NCBI GenBank assembly: GCA_036927565.1
Contig: JAYESD010000001.1
Span: 252,493,097 to 252,557,096, forward strand
Source of the DNA: Tuctoria greenei
Taxonomy: Eukaryota > Streptophyta > Magnoliopsida > Poales > Poaceae
Direction: 5' to 3'
DNA: 64,000 bases
Shown: positions 1 through 11,642 of the stretch, in pieces
Layout: each line of letters starts with the position of its first letter
Numbering within the stretch: the stretch's first letter is position 1
Program-made: the position numbers and the translations under genes
The notes under the pieces: generated by a model
What the model was told of the DNA's origin: nothing
Databases searched by the model: none
The model's input: only the letters and a program-made list of their open reading frames with translations

Positions 1-2812
1 ATCATTGAATTAGTACCTGGTACAGCACCAATTTACAAGCGACCATACAGGATGGATGCTAAACAATTGGCAGAATTGATAGATCATATCAATGAGTTGT
101 TAGCAAAAGGATACATTCGTCCTAGTACCTCACATTGGGGAGCTCCAGTGATATTTGTGCCCAAGAAAGATGGCACGCAAAGATCATGTGTGGATTATCG
201 AGCACTCAACGCAGTAACCATCAAGAACAAATATTCTTTACCAAGGACTGAGGATTTGTTTGACCAGTTGAGAGGTGCCATGTGTGTTCTCGAAGATTGA
301 TCTGCGATCAGGGTATCACCAATTGAAGATACGACCCTCGGATATACCAAAGACGACATTTGTTTCAAGATATGGATTATATGAGTATACAGTCATGTCT
401 TTTGGCTTAACTAATGCCCCGGCTTATTTCATGTACCTTATGAATAAGGTATTTATGGAGTATCTGGATAAGTTTGTCGTGGTGTTTATTGACGACATTT
501 TGATATTCTCCAAAAGTGAAGAGGAACATGAGGAGCACCTAATATTGGCTTTACAGAAACTTCGGGAACATTAGTTGTATGCAAAGCTAAGTAAATGTGA
601 GTTCTGGTTAAAGGAAGTGTCATTTTTGGGACATGTTATATCGTAGGGAGGAATAGCAGTAGACCCCTGTAAAGTGAAAAATGATCTGAATTGGAAAACA
701 CCAGAAAATGTTGGGGAAATCAGGAGTTTCTTGGGCACGGCTGGCTATTATCGCCGGTTTATCGAAGGATTCTCAAAAATATCTCGTCCGTTAACCAGGT
801 TACTTGAGAAGGGAGTTGCGTACAAATGGACAACAGAGTGTGAAGCCAGTTTTACAGAGCTAAAGAAAAGGTTGACTACTGCTCCAGTGTTGATTATGTC
901 GGATAGGCAGAAAGAATTTGCAGTCTACTGTGATGCATCCGGACAAGGACTGGGATGTGTATTAATGCAAGAGGGACATGTAGTAGCTTATGCTTCACGT
1001 CAACTCAGAAAGCATGAAAGAAATTACCCTACTCATGACTTGGAGTTAGTAGCAGTGGTTCATGCATTGAAGTTATGGAGACATTATCTTATAGGAAAAA
1101 GAACTGAAATTTACACGTACCACAAGATTCTGAACTATATCTTCACCCAACCAGATCTAAATCTCAGACAACGCAGATGGTTGGAACTTAATAATGATTT
1201 TGATGTCGGAATCAACTATCATCCTGGGAAAGCTAATGTGGTCGCAGATGCCTTAAGCAGATCAGCTCAATGCAATAGCTTGGCACTGCAAGGTCAACAA
1301 CCGCAGTTATGTGAGGAATTAACAAGGCTAAACCTTAGTATCGTAACTAATACTGAGGTAGTGTCTATGGAAGTAGATTCTACTTTGGAAAAGGATATTC
1401 GTGAAGGGCAAAAGAATGATAAGTGGATCCAGAAGACTAAGAAACTAATGAAAGAAGGAAAAGCACCGGACTTTAGAGAAGATGGACAGGGAACTCTAAG
1501 GCTAGGGAAGAAAATATGTGTACCTGATATCAAGGAGATTCAAGAGCTGATACTGAGAGAAGCCCATGATTCGTCATATTCTATTCATCCGGGGAGCACA
1601 AAGATGTATCAGGATCTAAAGGATCGATATTGGTGGCATGGAATTAAACGAGATGTGGCGGAGTATGTAGCTCTGTGTGACACGTGTCAGAAGGTCAAAG
1701 CAGAACATCAAAGACCCGCAGGGTTACTTCAACCAATTAAAATTCCTGAATGGAAATGAGAAGAAATAAGTATGGACTTTATTGTGGGATTGCCGAGAAC
1801 TCAGTCAGGATACGACTCTATATGGGTCATACTGGATCGTTTGACCAAAGTGGCTCACTTTATCCCAGTAAAATAAAGCTATTCTGGTTCAAGGTTGGCA
1901 GAACTATATATGGCAAGAATTTTATGCCTACATGGAGTGCCGAAGAAGATAATATCAGATAGAGGTACTCAGTTCACTTCCAGATTTTGGCAAAAGTTGC
2001 ATGAGTCTATGGATACCCAACTCAATTTCAGCTCGGCATATCATCCGCAAACTGACGGTCAAACAGAGCGTACTAACCAAATTCTTGAAGACATGTTAAG
2101 AGCATGTGCTTTGAAAAACATTAGGAGTTGGGATAAGAACATACCATATGCTGAGTTCTCCTATAACAATAGTTATCAAGCCAGTTTGAAGATGTCTCCG
2201 TTTAAAGCTTTGTATGGACGGAAGTGCAGAACACCATTGTTTTGGAATCAAACTGGGGAAAGCCAAGTATTTGGGCCTGAAGTGTTAATAGAAGCTGAGA
2301 GACAAGTACAACAAATCCAGAAGAATTTGAAGATGGCTCAGTCAAGGTAGAAGAGTTATGCTGATACTCGATGTCGTGATCTAACCTTTGAGATTGGTGA
2401 TTTTGTGTATCTCATGGTGTCACCCATGAGAGGGTTAAGACAATTCAATGTGGAGGGCAAGTTATCACCCCGATATATTGGTCCCTTCAAAATACTAGAG
2501 AAAAGAGGAGAAGTATCCTATCGGCTCGAGCTACCATCTCATTTATCAGATGTGCAAGATGTATTCTACGTGTCACAATTAAAGAAATGCTTAAGAGTAC
2601 CAGAAGAACAATTGCCATTGGAAGCAGTAGACGTGCAAGAGGACTTGACTTATGCAGAACAACCTGTTAAGATTCTCGAGACATCAGAACGAGTTACGAG
2701 GAATAAAGTTACTCGGATGTGCAAAGTCCAATGGAAACATCACTCAGAAGAAGAGGCAACATGGGAAAGAGAGGAAGACCTCAAGGCAGAGTTTCCCAGT
2801 CTATTCTCTTAG
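1..2812 (+). pseudogene. E1 Ty3/gypsy (Tekay-like) pol, broken, 5' end outside window
   Basis: Remnant of a retrotransposon polyprotein that would copy element RNA into DNA and integrate it. In order: reverse transcriptase (about 1-640, with the FIDDI catalytic motif near 490), RNase H (about 890-1260), integrase HHCC zinc finger (about 1555-1720), integrase DDE core (MDF near 1775, SDRG near 1955, QTER near 2065) and a chromodomain-like tail (about 2640-2812). Gag and protease lie left of the window. It is dead: a frameshift near 275-300 and in-frame stops at 572, 644, 1757, 1874 and 2348. In RNase H the usual TDHK motif reads TYHK, so a catalytic aspartate is lost as well. Apart from the one frameshift all pieces share a frame. 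The family call rests on similarity of motif order and wording to E4 in this window; the Tekay assignment is from family knowledge. Confidence 0.93.
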
Positions 2813-2839
2813 GACGTCCAAATCTCGAGGGCGAGATTT

Positions 2840-2858
2840 CTTTTTAGGGGGATAGAAT
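2840..2858 (+). promoter_or_regulatory. E1 polypurine tract
   Basis: A T-run followed by AGGGGGA sits just before the LTR start TGTAACACCC, 28 bases after the pol stop. This is the expected plus-strand primer site. Confidence 0.8.
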
Positions 2859-5800
2859 TGTAACACCCACTACTTTAGAGAAAAAAATTGTAAAATGAAT
2901 TTTTCAAGAAGTAAAATCATTTTTCTTGGAAATAAAATTCATATAAGGCAAGATGCATCATATTTGAATGATTGTGTGAATTTTTGAAAATTCAAATTCA
3001 CTAGAAATTTTGTTTACAAATTCAAAAAATAAAATAAAAGAAAAAGAAAACAGAAAAGAAAAAGAAAAGGGAAAAGAAAAAGGAAAATGCCCCTTGGCCG
3101 AATTCCCCAATCCGGCCCAACTTTCCCCGCTCTCCCGCGCCGGCCCGCGCCTCGTCTCCCCTCCCTCTCTCTGTCAGCCGGGCCCCGCGCGCCAGCCTCT
3201 CCCTGCGCCGCAACCTCTCTCTTCTCTCGCTGCATGCCAGCCCCACCCCCTCTTCGTCTACCTCACGCCCGTGCCGTAACTCCTGCATGCGATAACACCG
3301 CGCCGCCCCACTCACCCCCCTTTCAATGTCGACCGTTTTCAACTCAATCAAGGGGCGCGTCGTGCCCATCATGGCCACCTGCAGTTTCTACTCCGAACCC
3401 CTATAAAAGCCCGACCATTCCCCTCAATTTCCTCACCCCGACGATCAAAACCCTAGCTTCAGCAAGCTTGGTAATGGCACCGATGTTTCCATCGATTCAC
3501 CCACTGACTCACCCCGAAACCTTGCCTAACATCTTTGTCGTGTCCTCAGGAGACCGCCGAACATCTTCAACGGTGGTTGTCGCCTCTACGTCGCCGACTT
3601 CATCGGGCGCCGAGGAGCTCCGCCGCACAACGCCGTCGCCGACCACCTTCTGGCCTTCCTCCGGCTGTGCGACGACCTTCAGTGAGTTCCTCTAGCACCC
3701 CTCTACATTTTGTGCTAGTGTGATGTGCCTTTCGGCCTCTGCTATGCGATTTTGGCCGTCTTCGGCGAGCCCGCAGCCGCACGCGCGTCCCTGCCGCCGC
3801 GCACTGCCGTCCGACCCTAATCGGGGCGACGTGGCTCAATGCCCGTCGTCCATTATGTTTCAACGGCCAAGATTAGAACCCTCGTACCCCTTCGGTACAT
3901 TAAATCTGGGCCATCCAATTTAAAATCAACGGCCCACATTCAAATTAGTTTTCCCGCCGCTGGAATTTCACTCAGGCCCCTAGAAACTTGTGGGCTACCC
4001 CCTGAGTTATTCTAAAATTCATGTCTAACCCCTGTAAATGTTAAACTAGCCCCTAGACTTTTTAGAAATTAGGAAAACACTGGTAAATTGAATAAAAAGT
4101 GTTTTTAAGCCCCTGGAAAATTATAAAACAGCAAATAAAATCTGGAAAAATTGTAGAATAATCCCTGGACTTAATAAAAATTATTTTTTAACCTCTGGAA
4201 CAGTTCTGCATTTACAGAAAAACCCCTGTTAGTACTAAAAATTAAATAAAAGTCTATAATTTGTATAAAATAATTATAAAAACAGATTTAATTATGTGTT
4301 ATTTATTTTCATTTCTGTATTATTTTTATTAATTCATTTAAATTTCTGAAATGGTCATAAAAATACTTTTAAGTATATTTAGTTCATAAAAATTGTTTTG
4401 CACATAGAAATAATTAGTAAAAATAATGTAAAAATTGTAAAATTTATATTATTGATTATAAATCTGGTTTAAGGTTATTTTGAAGGATACAATTTCTAGA
4501 AAATAATTTTAGGGTTCTAATAAGTATAAAAATGGTATAAAAATATATAAAATATGTTTTACTCACTAAATTTCATTTAACTTTGAATTCTCATCAACAA
4601 ATGTATGTCTATAATAAAAATCAACCCTAAAATCACTTTTGCGTAGGAATTTGCGTTTATTTGAATATTGTGCATTTTACTATGTTCTTATTGTATGTTA
4701 TTTTTCATGCATCGTCGTAATTTATAGTCGGGGCCAGAACCCACCCTTAACCTTCAAGAGCAGCAGTTTCACGATGACCCCGAGACACAGTTTGGAGGCA
4801 AGTTCCTTGACCATCTTGCACCCTTTTTGCTAAGTTTTAGTTAGTTGCATGCTAAATTAAAATATGAATCCTATGTTATGTTCTCCTAGAATTTCCACAA
4901 TATTCCTTGTCAACATGGTTGGGCGCCCTATAATAATTTAGAATACGCTTAGCCATGCTTAATTGAAATATGATCTATATATTTACAAGTTTACATTTGA
5001 AGTATTTTGATTCATGAATTGATGGCTATAATGGAAATTAGTAGATAGGAATCTGATAGGGGGTTTTGTATGGATTGGTGCATGCGTGCACAAAACCATG
5101 GTTTGGGGCTTGACACCTATCGGATTCTAAGGACCGGTTTATGGAAGTAGTTGCGAAGCCATTTAGTATCACCACAGAATTGTATATGGGACAACTTGGT
5201 TTAGTAATTTGGTTTCTCCCGATGTAGCATAGGTAATCGATCCGGCGGGGAATGGGATTTGCCTTGGGAACCGCATGGCTCAAGAGGGGCTTCTCCTGTC
5301 GGAGGGAAAATAGACTCCAGGTGCTGGAGCGGTGAAACCTTAGAGTACCCATTGCAAGTCGGGGGGACCGTCGGAAACACCTCGTAGTGATCTCCTGGCC
5401 ACACACCTACGGAAGTGTGTATTGTGGTTAGCTACCACAGGCATCAGGGAGGTTTACCATAGTCCACCTGGCAATAGGGGATGAAATCACGAACTGTGGG
5501 TAAAGGATACACACTTTGCAGAGTTTTGTCAAACTGTATAGACAGTCATGCTCACGGACACGAGAGGCATGGAAACCAAATTCATAATTAGCACATGGTT
5601 ACTAAACGGATGGTTTGGGTTTGGTCTTACCTGGTTTAATTTTGGGATGTTGGTTGGGATTTCACCTAGTTGTAGGTGCTTAATAAACAATTAAGAGTAG
5701 GTTGTTACTGCTATAGTGCTTAACTTATTAATTGCAAACCTTGTTGTGAACCACACATGACATAACTTCCCAACTTGCGAGTACCGTTGGTACTCAAACT

Positions 5801-6122
5801 TGTTAGTTGCATATTCCCCCCCCCCCCCCCATAGTCTACGAAGACGCAGAGGTGGAGAACCAGGACTTCTACCGAGACCCTGAAGAGATGTTCTAGGCTG
5901 GCGCTCCCCCGTGCAACGCTTGTGTTTGGAGCCCTTGTTATGTTTTTCCGCTTCTTGTGTACTTTTATTTTAGACCTGGATGGTCATTTATGTAATAAGG
6001 TGATGTACTCGAACATGGTATTATATTTGGTATTTCACTTTCGTCTACACATGTATGAGTTGAACTGATCCTGGCATACATGTGGAAAGCATCTAGTTGT
6101 TTTCTTATTACTAGGTGTGACA
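2859..6122 (+). repeat. E1 3' LTR
   Basis: A 3264-bp LTR beginning TGTAACA and ending GTGTGACA. It holds a GC-rich block (about 3080-3860), an AT-rich middle and a C-run (about 5817-5830). The 3' kilobase is homologous to the truncated LTR at 10170-11203. The base after the end (6123) resumes CACTA sequence that also occurs uninterrupted at 63810, which confirms the boundary. The 5-bp duplication on this side should be TAGTG (6123-6127); its partner lies left of the window. Small open frames in it, including a 202-codon one at 3087-3695, are not considered genes. Confidence 0.88.
3401..3410 (+). promoter_or_regulatory. TATA box in E1 LTR
   Basis: CTATAAAAGC in the sense orientation of the element, followed by a C/T-rich leader. 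It is the likely start region for element RNA. Confidence 0.6.
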
Positions 6123-6550
6123 TAGTGGGAGTATCAAAAAGAGGGACTGTGTAGAGGATTGAAAATTTGTAGGGTACGAGAGAGAATCGGGGGCCAACAG
6201 ATGTAGCCGTCAGCTTAGAATCTGAAGCCGACAGCTATAGTCTATAAACATCAGACAAAAATGCAAACCGGCAGTTTTAATGTTTGGGTGGGAGAGGCTG
6301 TTTTCCTGGGGTGCCAGGTCCAACATATGACCGTCGGTCTGGGGGGAGAAACCGACGCCTTTAGGTAAGGCCGTCGAGATGTTTGGATGAACCGACGTAA
6401 ATTATTATGGCCGTCGGCCGCCACAAAAGGACTGACAGTTATATATTTTTTGCCGTTGGGGGGACTAAACCGACGGTGTTAGACTATTTAAGTTCGATGG
6501 CCTTAATGGTTATAATTTCCCTAACGCCCTATTGACAGATTCTTGTAGTG
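6123..6550. mobile_element. CACTA element K1, right terminal part
   Basis: The segment ends in TTCTTGTAGTG, the inverse of the CACTACAAGAA terminus. It is packed with CCGTCGG / CCGACG motifs in both orientations (about 6300-6480), the subterminal repeats typical of CACTA (En/Spm) elements. The first 180 bases match 63810-64000 inside K3. E1 is inserted in it, so its left part is outside the window. The trinucleotide after the end is TCC, a possible 3-bp target duplication. No coding capacity is visible. Confidence 0.85.
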
Positions 6551-6959
6551 TCCAGGGAAAAAATTCCAACCCTTTTGTTAAGGTGTCACTATTAGCGGCC
6601 CGTAAAGCGATGCTGATCCACAATTAGAGCTACAACATGTCTCATTCATGCAAATCATGAGTTTCTAGAGTTAGCCTGCCAGCACCAGAAAGGACAATGA
6701 CATGCCATGTTCAAAGCTGAGCAGCCTCGATGCGTTCTACTTATAAACCAACCTTCCAACAACGGTAGGACATTACTACCACCAAGAAAGCACGCACGAA
6801 GCAGTATGCAAGCAGTTACCTTAACGACATCGAGGCATTCAGAATAACCAAAAGAAAAGAAAAAACATGAAACCTGTCACCACCCTGGCCCCGATTCATC
6901 CTTGGCACCCACACTAACTGAAACAAAGAAATCGAAATTCTGTCCTATGAGCACACCTA
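6551..6959. other. No feature recognised
   Basis: Mixed-composition sequence between the K1 end and the next repeat. No long open frame, RNA gene or repeat was recognised. It may be original flanking DNA. Confidence 0.5.
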
Positions 6960-7482
6960 ATAATAAATACTTCCTCTGTTATGAAATAAATGAGGACAGA
7001 AAATCTAGATCAAAATAGCTATCTTTGTCATAATACATTTCAGTTTCAGTTGACTTAAATCTATGATTTATTTGTGAATGTCTGTTAACTATCTTTTTGG
7101 CATTGAACAGATACTTAATGACATTCAACCTGCATCAGACCTTCTCCTCTCTCTATCTCTGTCACCTGATTCTCTCACCCACGTTGGTCAGCTTACCCCC
7201 TTCCCCTGGTCGTTCTCATCAAGTTCCCCAGCGTTGCCCCCTCCCACTACAAACTCCCCCACCTCCCACCATTCTTTGGCTGGTCTCTTTGTGGGATCCA
7301 TACCACTCCCCCTATCATCTTTGTTATTTCTTCCGCTACTACTATCGAGCCGACCTACTACTTCTAGATTCTCCTTCTATGGTCGGAGCTCGTGGAGCTT
7401 GCGCAAAAACCATACCTTCTAAAACATCAATGAGATTTGTTTGTCGAATTAAATCACCTCTGATTTAAACAGATTGAAATCA
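6960..7482 (+). repeat. Dispersed repeat, inverted copy of 58160-58735
   Basis: It starts with a Stowaway-like end (CTTCCTCTGTTATG, about 6970) and continues through a C/T-rich block (7140-7330) to about 7482. The reverse complement of 58160-58735 follows the same order with point differences and short indels. The shared part includes the stretch around CTTCTAAAACATCA. The open frames at 7078-7468 lie wholly in this repeat and show no recognisable protein. Confidence 0.75.
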
Positions 7483-7699
7483 GATGTGATTTCAGCTAAT
7501 TGAAAAATATTACAAACAAAATAAGACGATTGAAAATCCATCAGCGATTTGATGTACTAGAGTCCTCGGAAATCATTGAAATGCAGATTTAGTTGCATAG
7601 TAGTGGATAGATCTCACCTCAGAGCTGTGCCTTGAGGCAGCATGGGTGTGGGTGGGGTGGGGCCGCAGTCTGGTTCATCATGTGCATACATTAGTGATA
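7483..7699. other. No feature recognised
   Basis: AT-rich linker between two dispersed repeats. Nothing was recognised. Confidence 0.45.
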
Positions 7700-7856
7700 T
7701 ATTAAAACATTGTTTATTTAACATAACAATCGTTGGATGACTAGATATTAAGAAGAGGGTAAAATGTTGAACATAGAAAAATACCTGAAGCTGACTTATA
7801 ACATTTGCCACTTTCAGCTCCTATTACAAATGAGCATTTTTTACATAATAAGAACA

Positions 7857-7891
<35 letters not shown>

Positions 7892-7990
7892 AAGAAACAC
7901 ACAAACAAAGTTTCATAAATAAAAAGGAACGCGATTTTTTAAGCAAAAAAGTTTTTTTTAAATAATCTGAAATGCCTAAGCAAAGTGAAA
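7700..7990 (+). repeat. Dispersed repeat with (CA)n core
   Basis: This segment is matched in direct orientation at about 62240-62530 and in inverted orientation at about 61556-61840. All three carry a CA/TG microsatellite (here 7856-7887) and the flanking string GTTTCATAAATAAA. Copies differ by many substitutions and indels, so the family is old. Confidence 0.75.
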
Positions 7991-8640
7991 ATTTCCTGAA
8001 AATGACTTATAAGGTAAAAAAATTTGATTGTGGTTGCAGAAATATATGATAAATATATATGTAGAAATATGGAATCCATATTTCATGTAATATAACTTTG
8101 AAACAACTTGAATTTAAGCTCAGGGGGGAGAAAGCAAGTATCATTTGGGAATACTAAAAGGTTATAGTGAGAAGACAATAAAACTGATGTATCCAAGAGA
8201 CAATACATATGGTTAGAAAATTACTAATGAATACTAATACCAATAATTTCCTCTATCATCATTACTTTCTCAAACACGTCAATATATAACATAGATCAAA
8301 TGTTATGAATAATATGATGAAAGCTTATCTAATGATAAAAACATTAGAGAGTTCAAACTATATATTCACATAAATAATGATCTCCTCACAATGTTCAATG
8401 TTAGAATATGTGTGAGGATTTAATAGAGAACATGATTTCCATGTTGCATCTGTTAGGCAACATCTAGATATAGCAACTGGGAACGAAAGGATAGTTTGGT
8501 ATTTTTCAACATTAGCAAAAGATTTGGTTTGCATTTGTGCAAGGAGTGCATGGACGTGGCAACATGGTTCCAAGGCGTGATGAAGAGAAGTGGACGTAAA
8601 GAATTAGTAGGAAAGGTCCAACTAGCTGGATTATGCCTCA
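7991..8640. other. No feature recognised
   Basis: AT-rich sequence with only short open frames. I see no terminal repeats or known motifs. Confidence 0.45.
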
Positions 8641-9485
8641 GGTTGCGGCTAAGGTAGTTATGGTTCGCTTATGGAAAGTTTCGAGTTTTTTTGGTTAGAT
8701 TTATGTGGGTCACGAAGTTGAGTTATTTTAGGAATGTTTAGGACGTTTCTAAAATGTTTGGAAGTATTAAGATTCCTTCTATCTGGGTATAGAAGAGTCT
8801 TGAGTAGTTATGGAATGTTTCAGTTGAAACTTAGTAGGATTGGAGTCCTAGTTTGGATTGGCTTGGCCCTAGGGCTGGTTATAAAAGCAAGGAAGGCCAG
8901 AGCTCGTGGAGAGACGACTTTGGGATGTTCCTCTTGTGTTTTGATCAATCAAATTCGTAGTTTAGAGGAGCTTTTGTGCCTTGTTCATCCGACTTGTTTC
9001 AAACAAGTTTTTCTCATCGAGTTTTTGCACAGCACTACGTTGCGTAAGTGTTTTTATCATAACTTGAGTTTTACAGATCCAATTGACGTAATTATTTTTG
9101 GGTTGTCTTCACAACTTGTTTATCTATCATCTGTGAAAATTTCACCATCATTGGATTTGTTGTTTCTAATGTACATGAGTTTCTTTCCAGTGTTGTAGAT
9201 CTGTTTTTACTCGGATAGAATAGATTGACCTCTGTGCGATCTTTCAATCATAACTTGAGTTTTTTCTTGACGGTTTTCAGTGATTCTTGTTTTTGTGTCT
9301 TTGTGACTTTATTCTCTATATTATATACTACTTTTTTACGATTGAACATGTTTAGATCAGTTGCACACATGGTTTCTTAACAGATTAATTTTCTGTCGTG
9401 GGGTTTTCATTGCATCCGTTGAAAAAGTTTTCATCTACCATTCACCCCCTCTAGTAGCTTTTCAAGTGCTCTTCGATCCTAAAAT
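8640..9485 (+). repeat. Ty1/copia 5' LTR region (left edge unresolved)
   Basis: The sequence upstream of the primer site at 9486 has a TATA-type signal (GGTTATAAAAG, about 8878-8888) and a T-rich leader. It ends with the CCCCCTCTAG...CGATCCT stretch common before the primer site of grass copia elements. The exact LTR start could not be found, so the left coordinate is approximate. The 154-codon frame at 8734-9198 is inside this region and has no recognisable protein. Confidence 0.55.
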
Positions 9486-9498
9486 TGGTATCAGAGCC
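9486..9498 (+). promoter_or_regulatory. Primer-binding site, initiator tRNA-Met type
   Basis: TGGTATCAGAGCC complements the 3' end of initiator tRNA-Met, the usual reverse-transcription primer of plant copia elements. It lies 59 bases before the gag start codon. Confidence 0.85.
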
Positions 9499-9544
9499 AC
9501 GGTGCTCTAACCTTTGTGATTTTCATGTGTTTTGACTAATCATC

Positions 9545-10165
9545 ATGGAGAAATACTCTACAAAACCTTGTGTGTTTAGTAGCATTGATTTTCCAGTTTG
9601 GAAGGCATGTATGGAGGCTTTCATCTAGGCGCAAGGCTTCAAAATATTGGAAAAGGTGTACAAGCCTTACAACGTGCCGCCAAACGATCAATTGACATAA
9701 TCTCACGTAAGAACCCCAACAAGTCTCTTGCATTTGTTTCTCAACATGACATGCCTAGCTCGAGCCAGTCTTCATCATGTGGTACACTTGCTTTGTTGTC
9801 CTCTCTAACCCTTGAATAAATTGAAGAGTTTGCAAAGGAGAAGCTAGCACTTCTTTCTACTCGATTCTCAAAAGCATTGCAAAATGTGAGAACTCGAAGA
9901 AGAGGAAGTAGTGTTTATCAACGATGCATCAAATGTGGTAAGACATGACATCTTCATATAGATTTCCCTAATCTTTCAGGTCCTACTTCCCGTGATGAGA
10001 AGCAAACAAAGTTCAAGTCCTCCTATGCAAACAACAACAAGAATAAAAAGGGCTTTATAGGTTGCCAATTGGTAAATAGTTTTATCTCCGCACTTAAAGA
10101 ACTTGGCACGAGCGACGTGGTCATCGGAAGTGATGAAGATCAAGTATCGACGTGGACATCTCCGC
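9545..10165 (+). pseudogene. Ty1/copia gag relic
   Basis: The frame opens with MEKYSTKPCVFSS and reaches FPVWKACMEAFI, the start expected of copia gag (UBN2-type capsid, which packages element RNA). It stops at 9626 (TAG) and continues after the stop with AQGFKILEKVYKPYN. Near 9925-9960 a nucleocapsid knuckle is still visible (CIKCGKT, then a stop where Gly would be, then H). Most of the capsid between them is deleted or scrambled. No protease, integrase or reverse transcriptase follows: at about 10165-10176 the sequence changes abruptly to a gypsy LTR, so the rest of the element is gone. Confidence 0.7.
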
Positions 10166-10169
10166 TCTT

Positions 10170-11203
10170 AGATCTAAGGACCGGTCCATACGAGAATATG
10201 GCAGAACAATAGTGCCACCACAAGGCCAAATATGGGTGCAACATAGCTGAATAATTAGGTGTGTTGTTGATATTGTATGGACCATTGGATGGCATGGGGA
10301 ACGGTAGTCGATTAGGGATACCCTGGGAATTGCATGGCACACGAGGGGGCTCGTGGGTGGGAAATGGGGATTCAAGCCTGCTAGTGAAACTTTAGTGGAT
10401 CCGTACATACTAGTAGTCCGTTTTGAAAGGCTATTTTGTGATCCCTTGGCCACACACCAACAGAAGTGTGAATAGGCAACATAGAGGCTCTTTTTCATTG
10501 AAAGGTGATGAAATCACGAGCATGTGGGTAAAGTGGTACTATCTTTGCAGAGTATAAAACTATCATGATGGTCGTGCTCCCGGTTAAGAGCACCTAGATG
10601 ACCTACATGATAAGAATTAGACTTTGGTTTTGGGAATGGTTTGGTTATGTCATATGAACATGGTTGGTTATGAGAAGGCATGAAATTAGCATATGGTTAT
10701 GATATTAACTGTTGGCTGGTTAATAATGAAGTATGATGGTAAAAGAGGATATTGGATAGGTGATATGATAATTACTTTGGTTGTGATAGGATTTAAACAC
10801 ACCTAGACACTGTAGGTTGAATTTATAAGTTCGTAAACTAAAATGAGCTTTCTGCAATGAACTATTTATTTCCATCCTTGATTTGAGTTACGTGTCATAC
10901 TTTCCCACACTTGTTGAGTATGACATGTGCTCAACTTTGCTATCCCTACAATTAATTCAGCTACAAGAGATATTTTGGAAGACATCTTGGAGCACTAGGT
11001 TGCGTACTACCGTTGATTACCTGTGGAGTTGGAATCGCCTACGCTAGTTTATTTTCCGATGCAATAGAATCATGGTATTTATATTATTTGTGGCATGGTT
11101 AAATTCTAAGTATCATTTGTAATGTTGGTGTGTATTTATGAAGCAACATCCTGGGCACACATACACTTCACATGGTTCATTTTTTTCAGAACTGGGTGTC
11201 ACA
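10170..11203 (+). repeat. Truncated gypsy LTR (3' part)
   Basis: From CTAAGGACCGGT (about 10176) onward this follows the order of the E1 LTR at 5127-6122. Shared pieces include GGCCACACACC, GATGAAATCACGA and GTGGGTAAAG. It ends GGGTGTCACA like an LTR terminus. Only the 3' portion is present and no matching partner is in the window, so it is a deletion remnant, not a complete solo LTR. Confidence 0.7.
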
Positions 11204-11642
11204 AGCCGGCAACCATGATAAACAGAGGGCCGCCTAATAGGATACGAGCTTCCAATGGAGTGTATCTCCTGTTAGTGCTATAATGACCGTGCCTGTAGTT
11301 AAATCCGCGACGAGCTACCATAAAGACCATCTCAGATTTCATAAATAAAGGAGATGGGCTGAATTAAAGATCTTGTCGGATTAGTATCACAAAAAGGAGA
11401 CGGGCTGACATAAAGACTGTCTCGGATTTCATAAATAAAGGAGATGGGCTGAATTGAAGACCGTCTTGGATTAGTCTCAGAAAAAGGAGACGGATTGTCA
11501 TAAAGCCCGTCTCGATTTTTTTTTACATAAAGGAGACGGTCGTCCTTAGAGATCGTCTCTCAGTTATTACAAAAAGGAGAGGAGCTTATTGGAAGGCTGT
11601 CTTGGATTAGTCATTAAATCTGTGGCAGGCTTTCATAAAGAC
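11204..11642. mobile_element. CACTA element K2, left fragment of its subterminal region
   Basis: About eight repeats of a GGAGACGGGCT / AAAGACCGTCTCGGAT type motif in alternating orientation (11300-11640), the subterminal pattern of a CACTA element. The same motifs resume at 57793 and run to a CACTA terminus at 58159. The two halves are joined by the AAGAC target duplication of E2 (11638-11642 and 57788-57792), so this is one element split by E2. The first 80 bases (11204-11285) show no motif. Confidence 0.8.

Noticed and set aside
1750..1962. 70-codon frame in the E1 integrase region
   Set aside because: Wrong frame; the integrase continues in the frame of 674-1759 across the stop at 1757.
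3087..3695. 202-codon plus-strand frame
   Set aside because: Inside the E1 LTR around the TATA box; low-complexity Pro/Ser/Thr composition with no domain.
8734..9198. 154-codon plus-strand frame
   Set aside because: Falls in the copia LTR/leader just upstream of the primer site; no recognisable protein.
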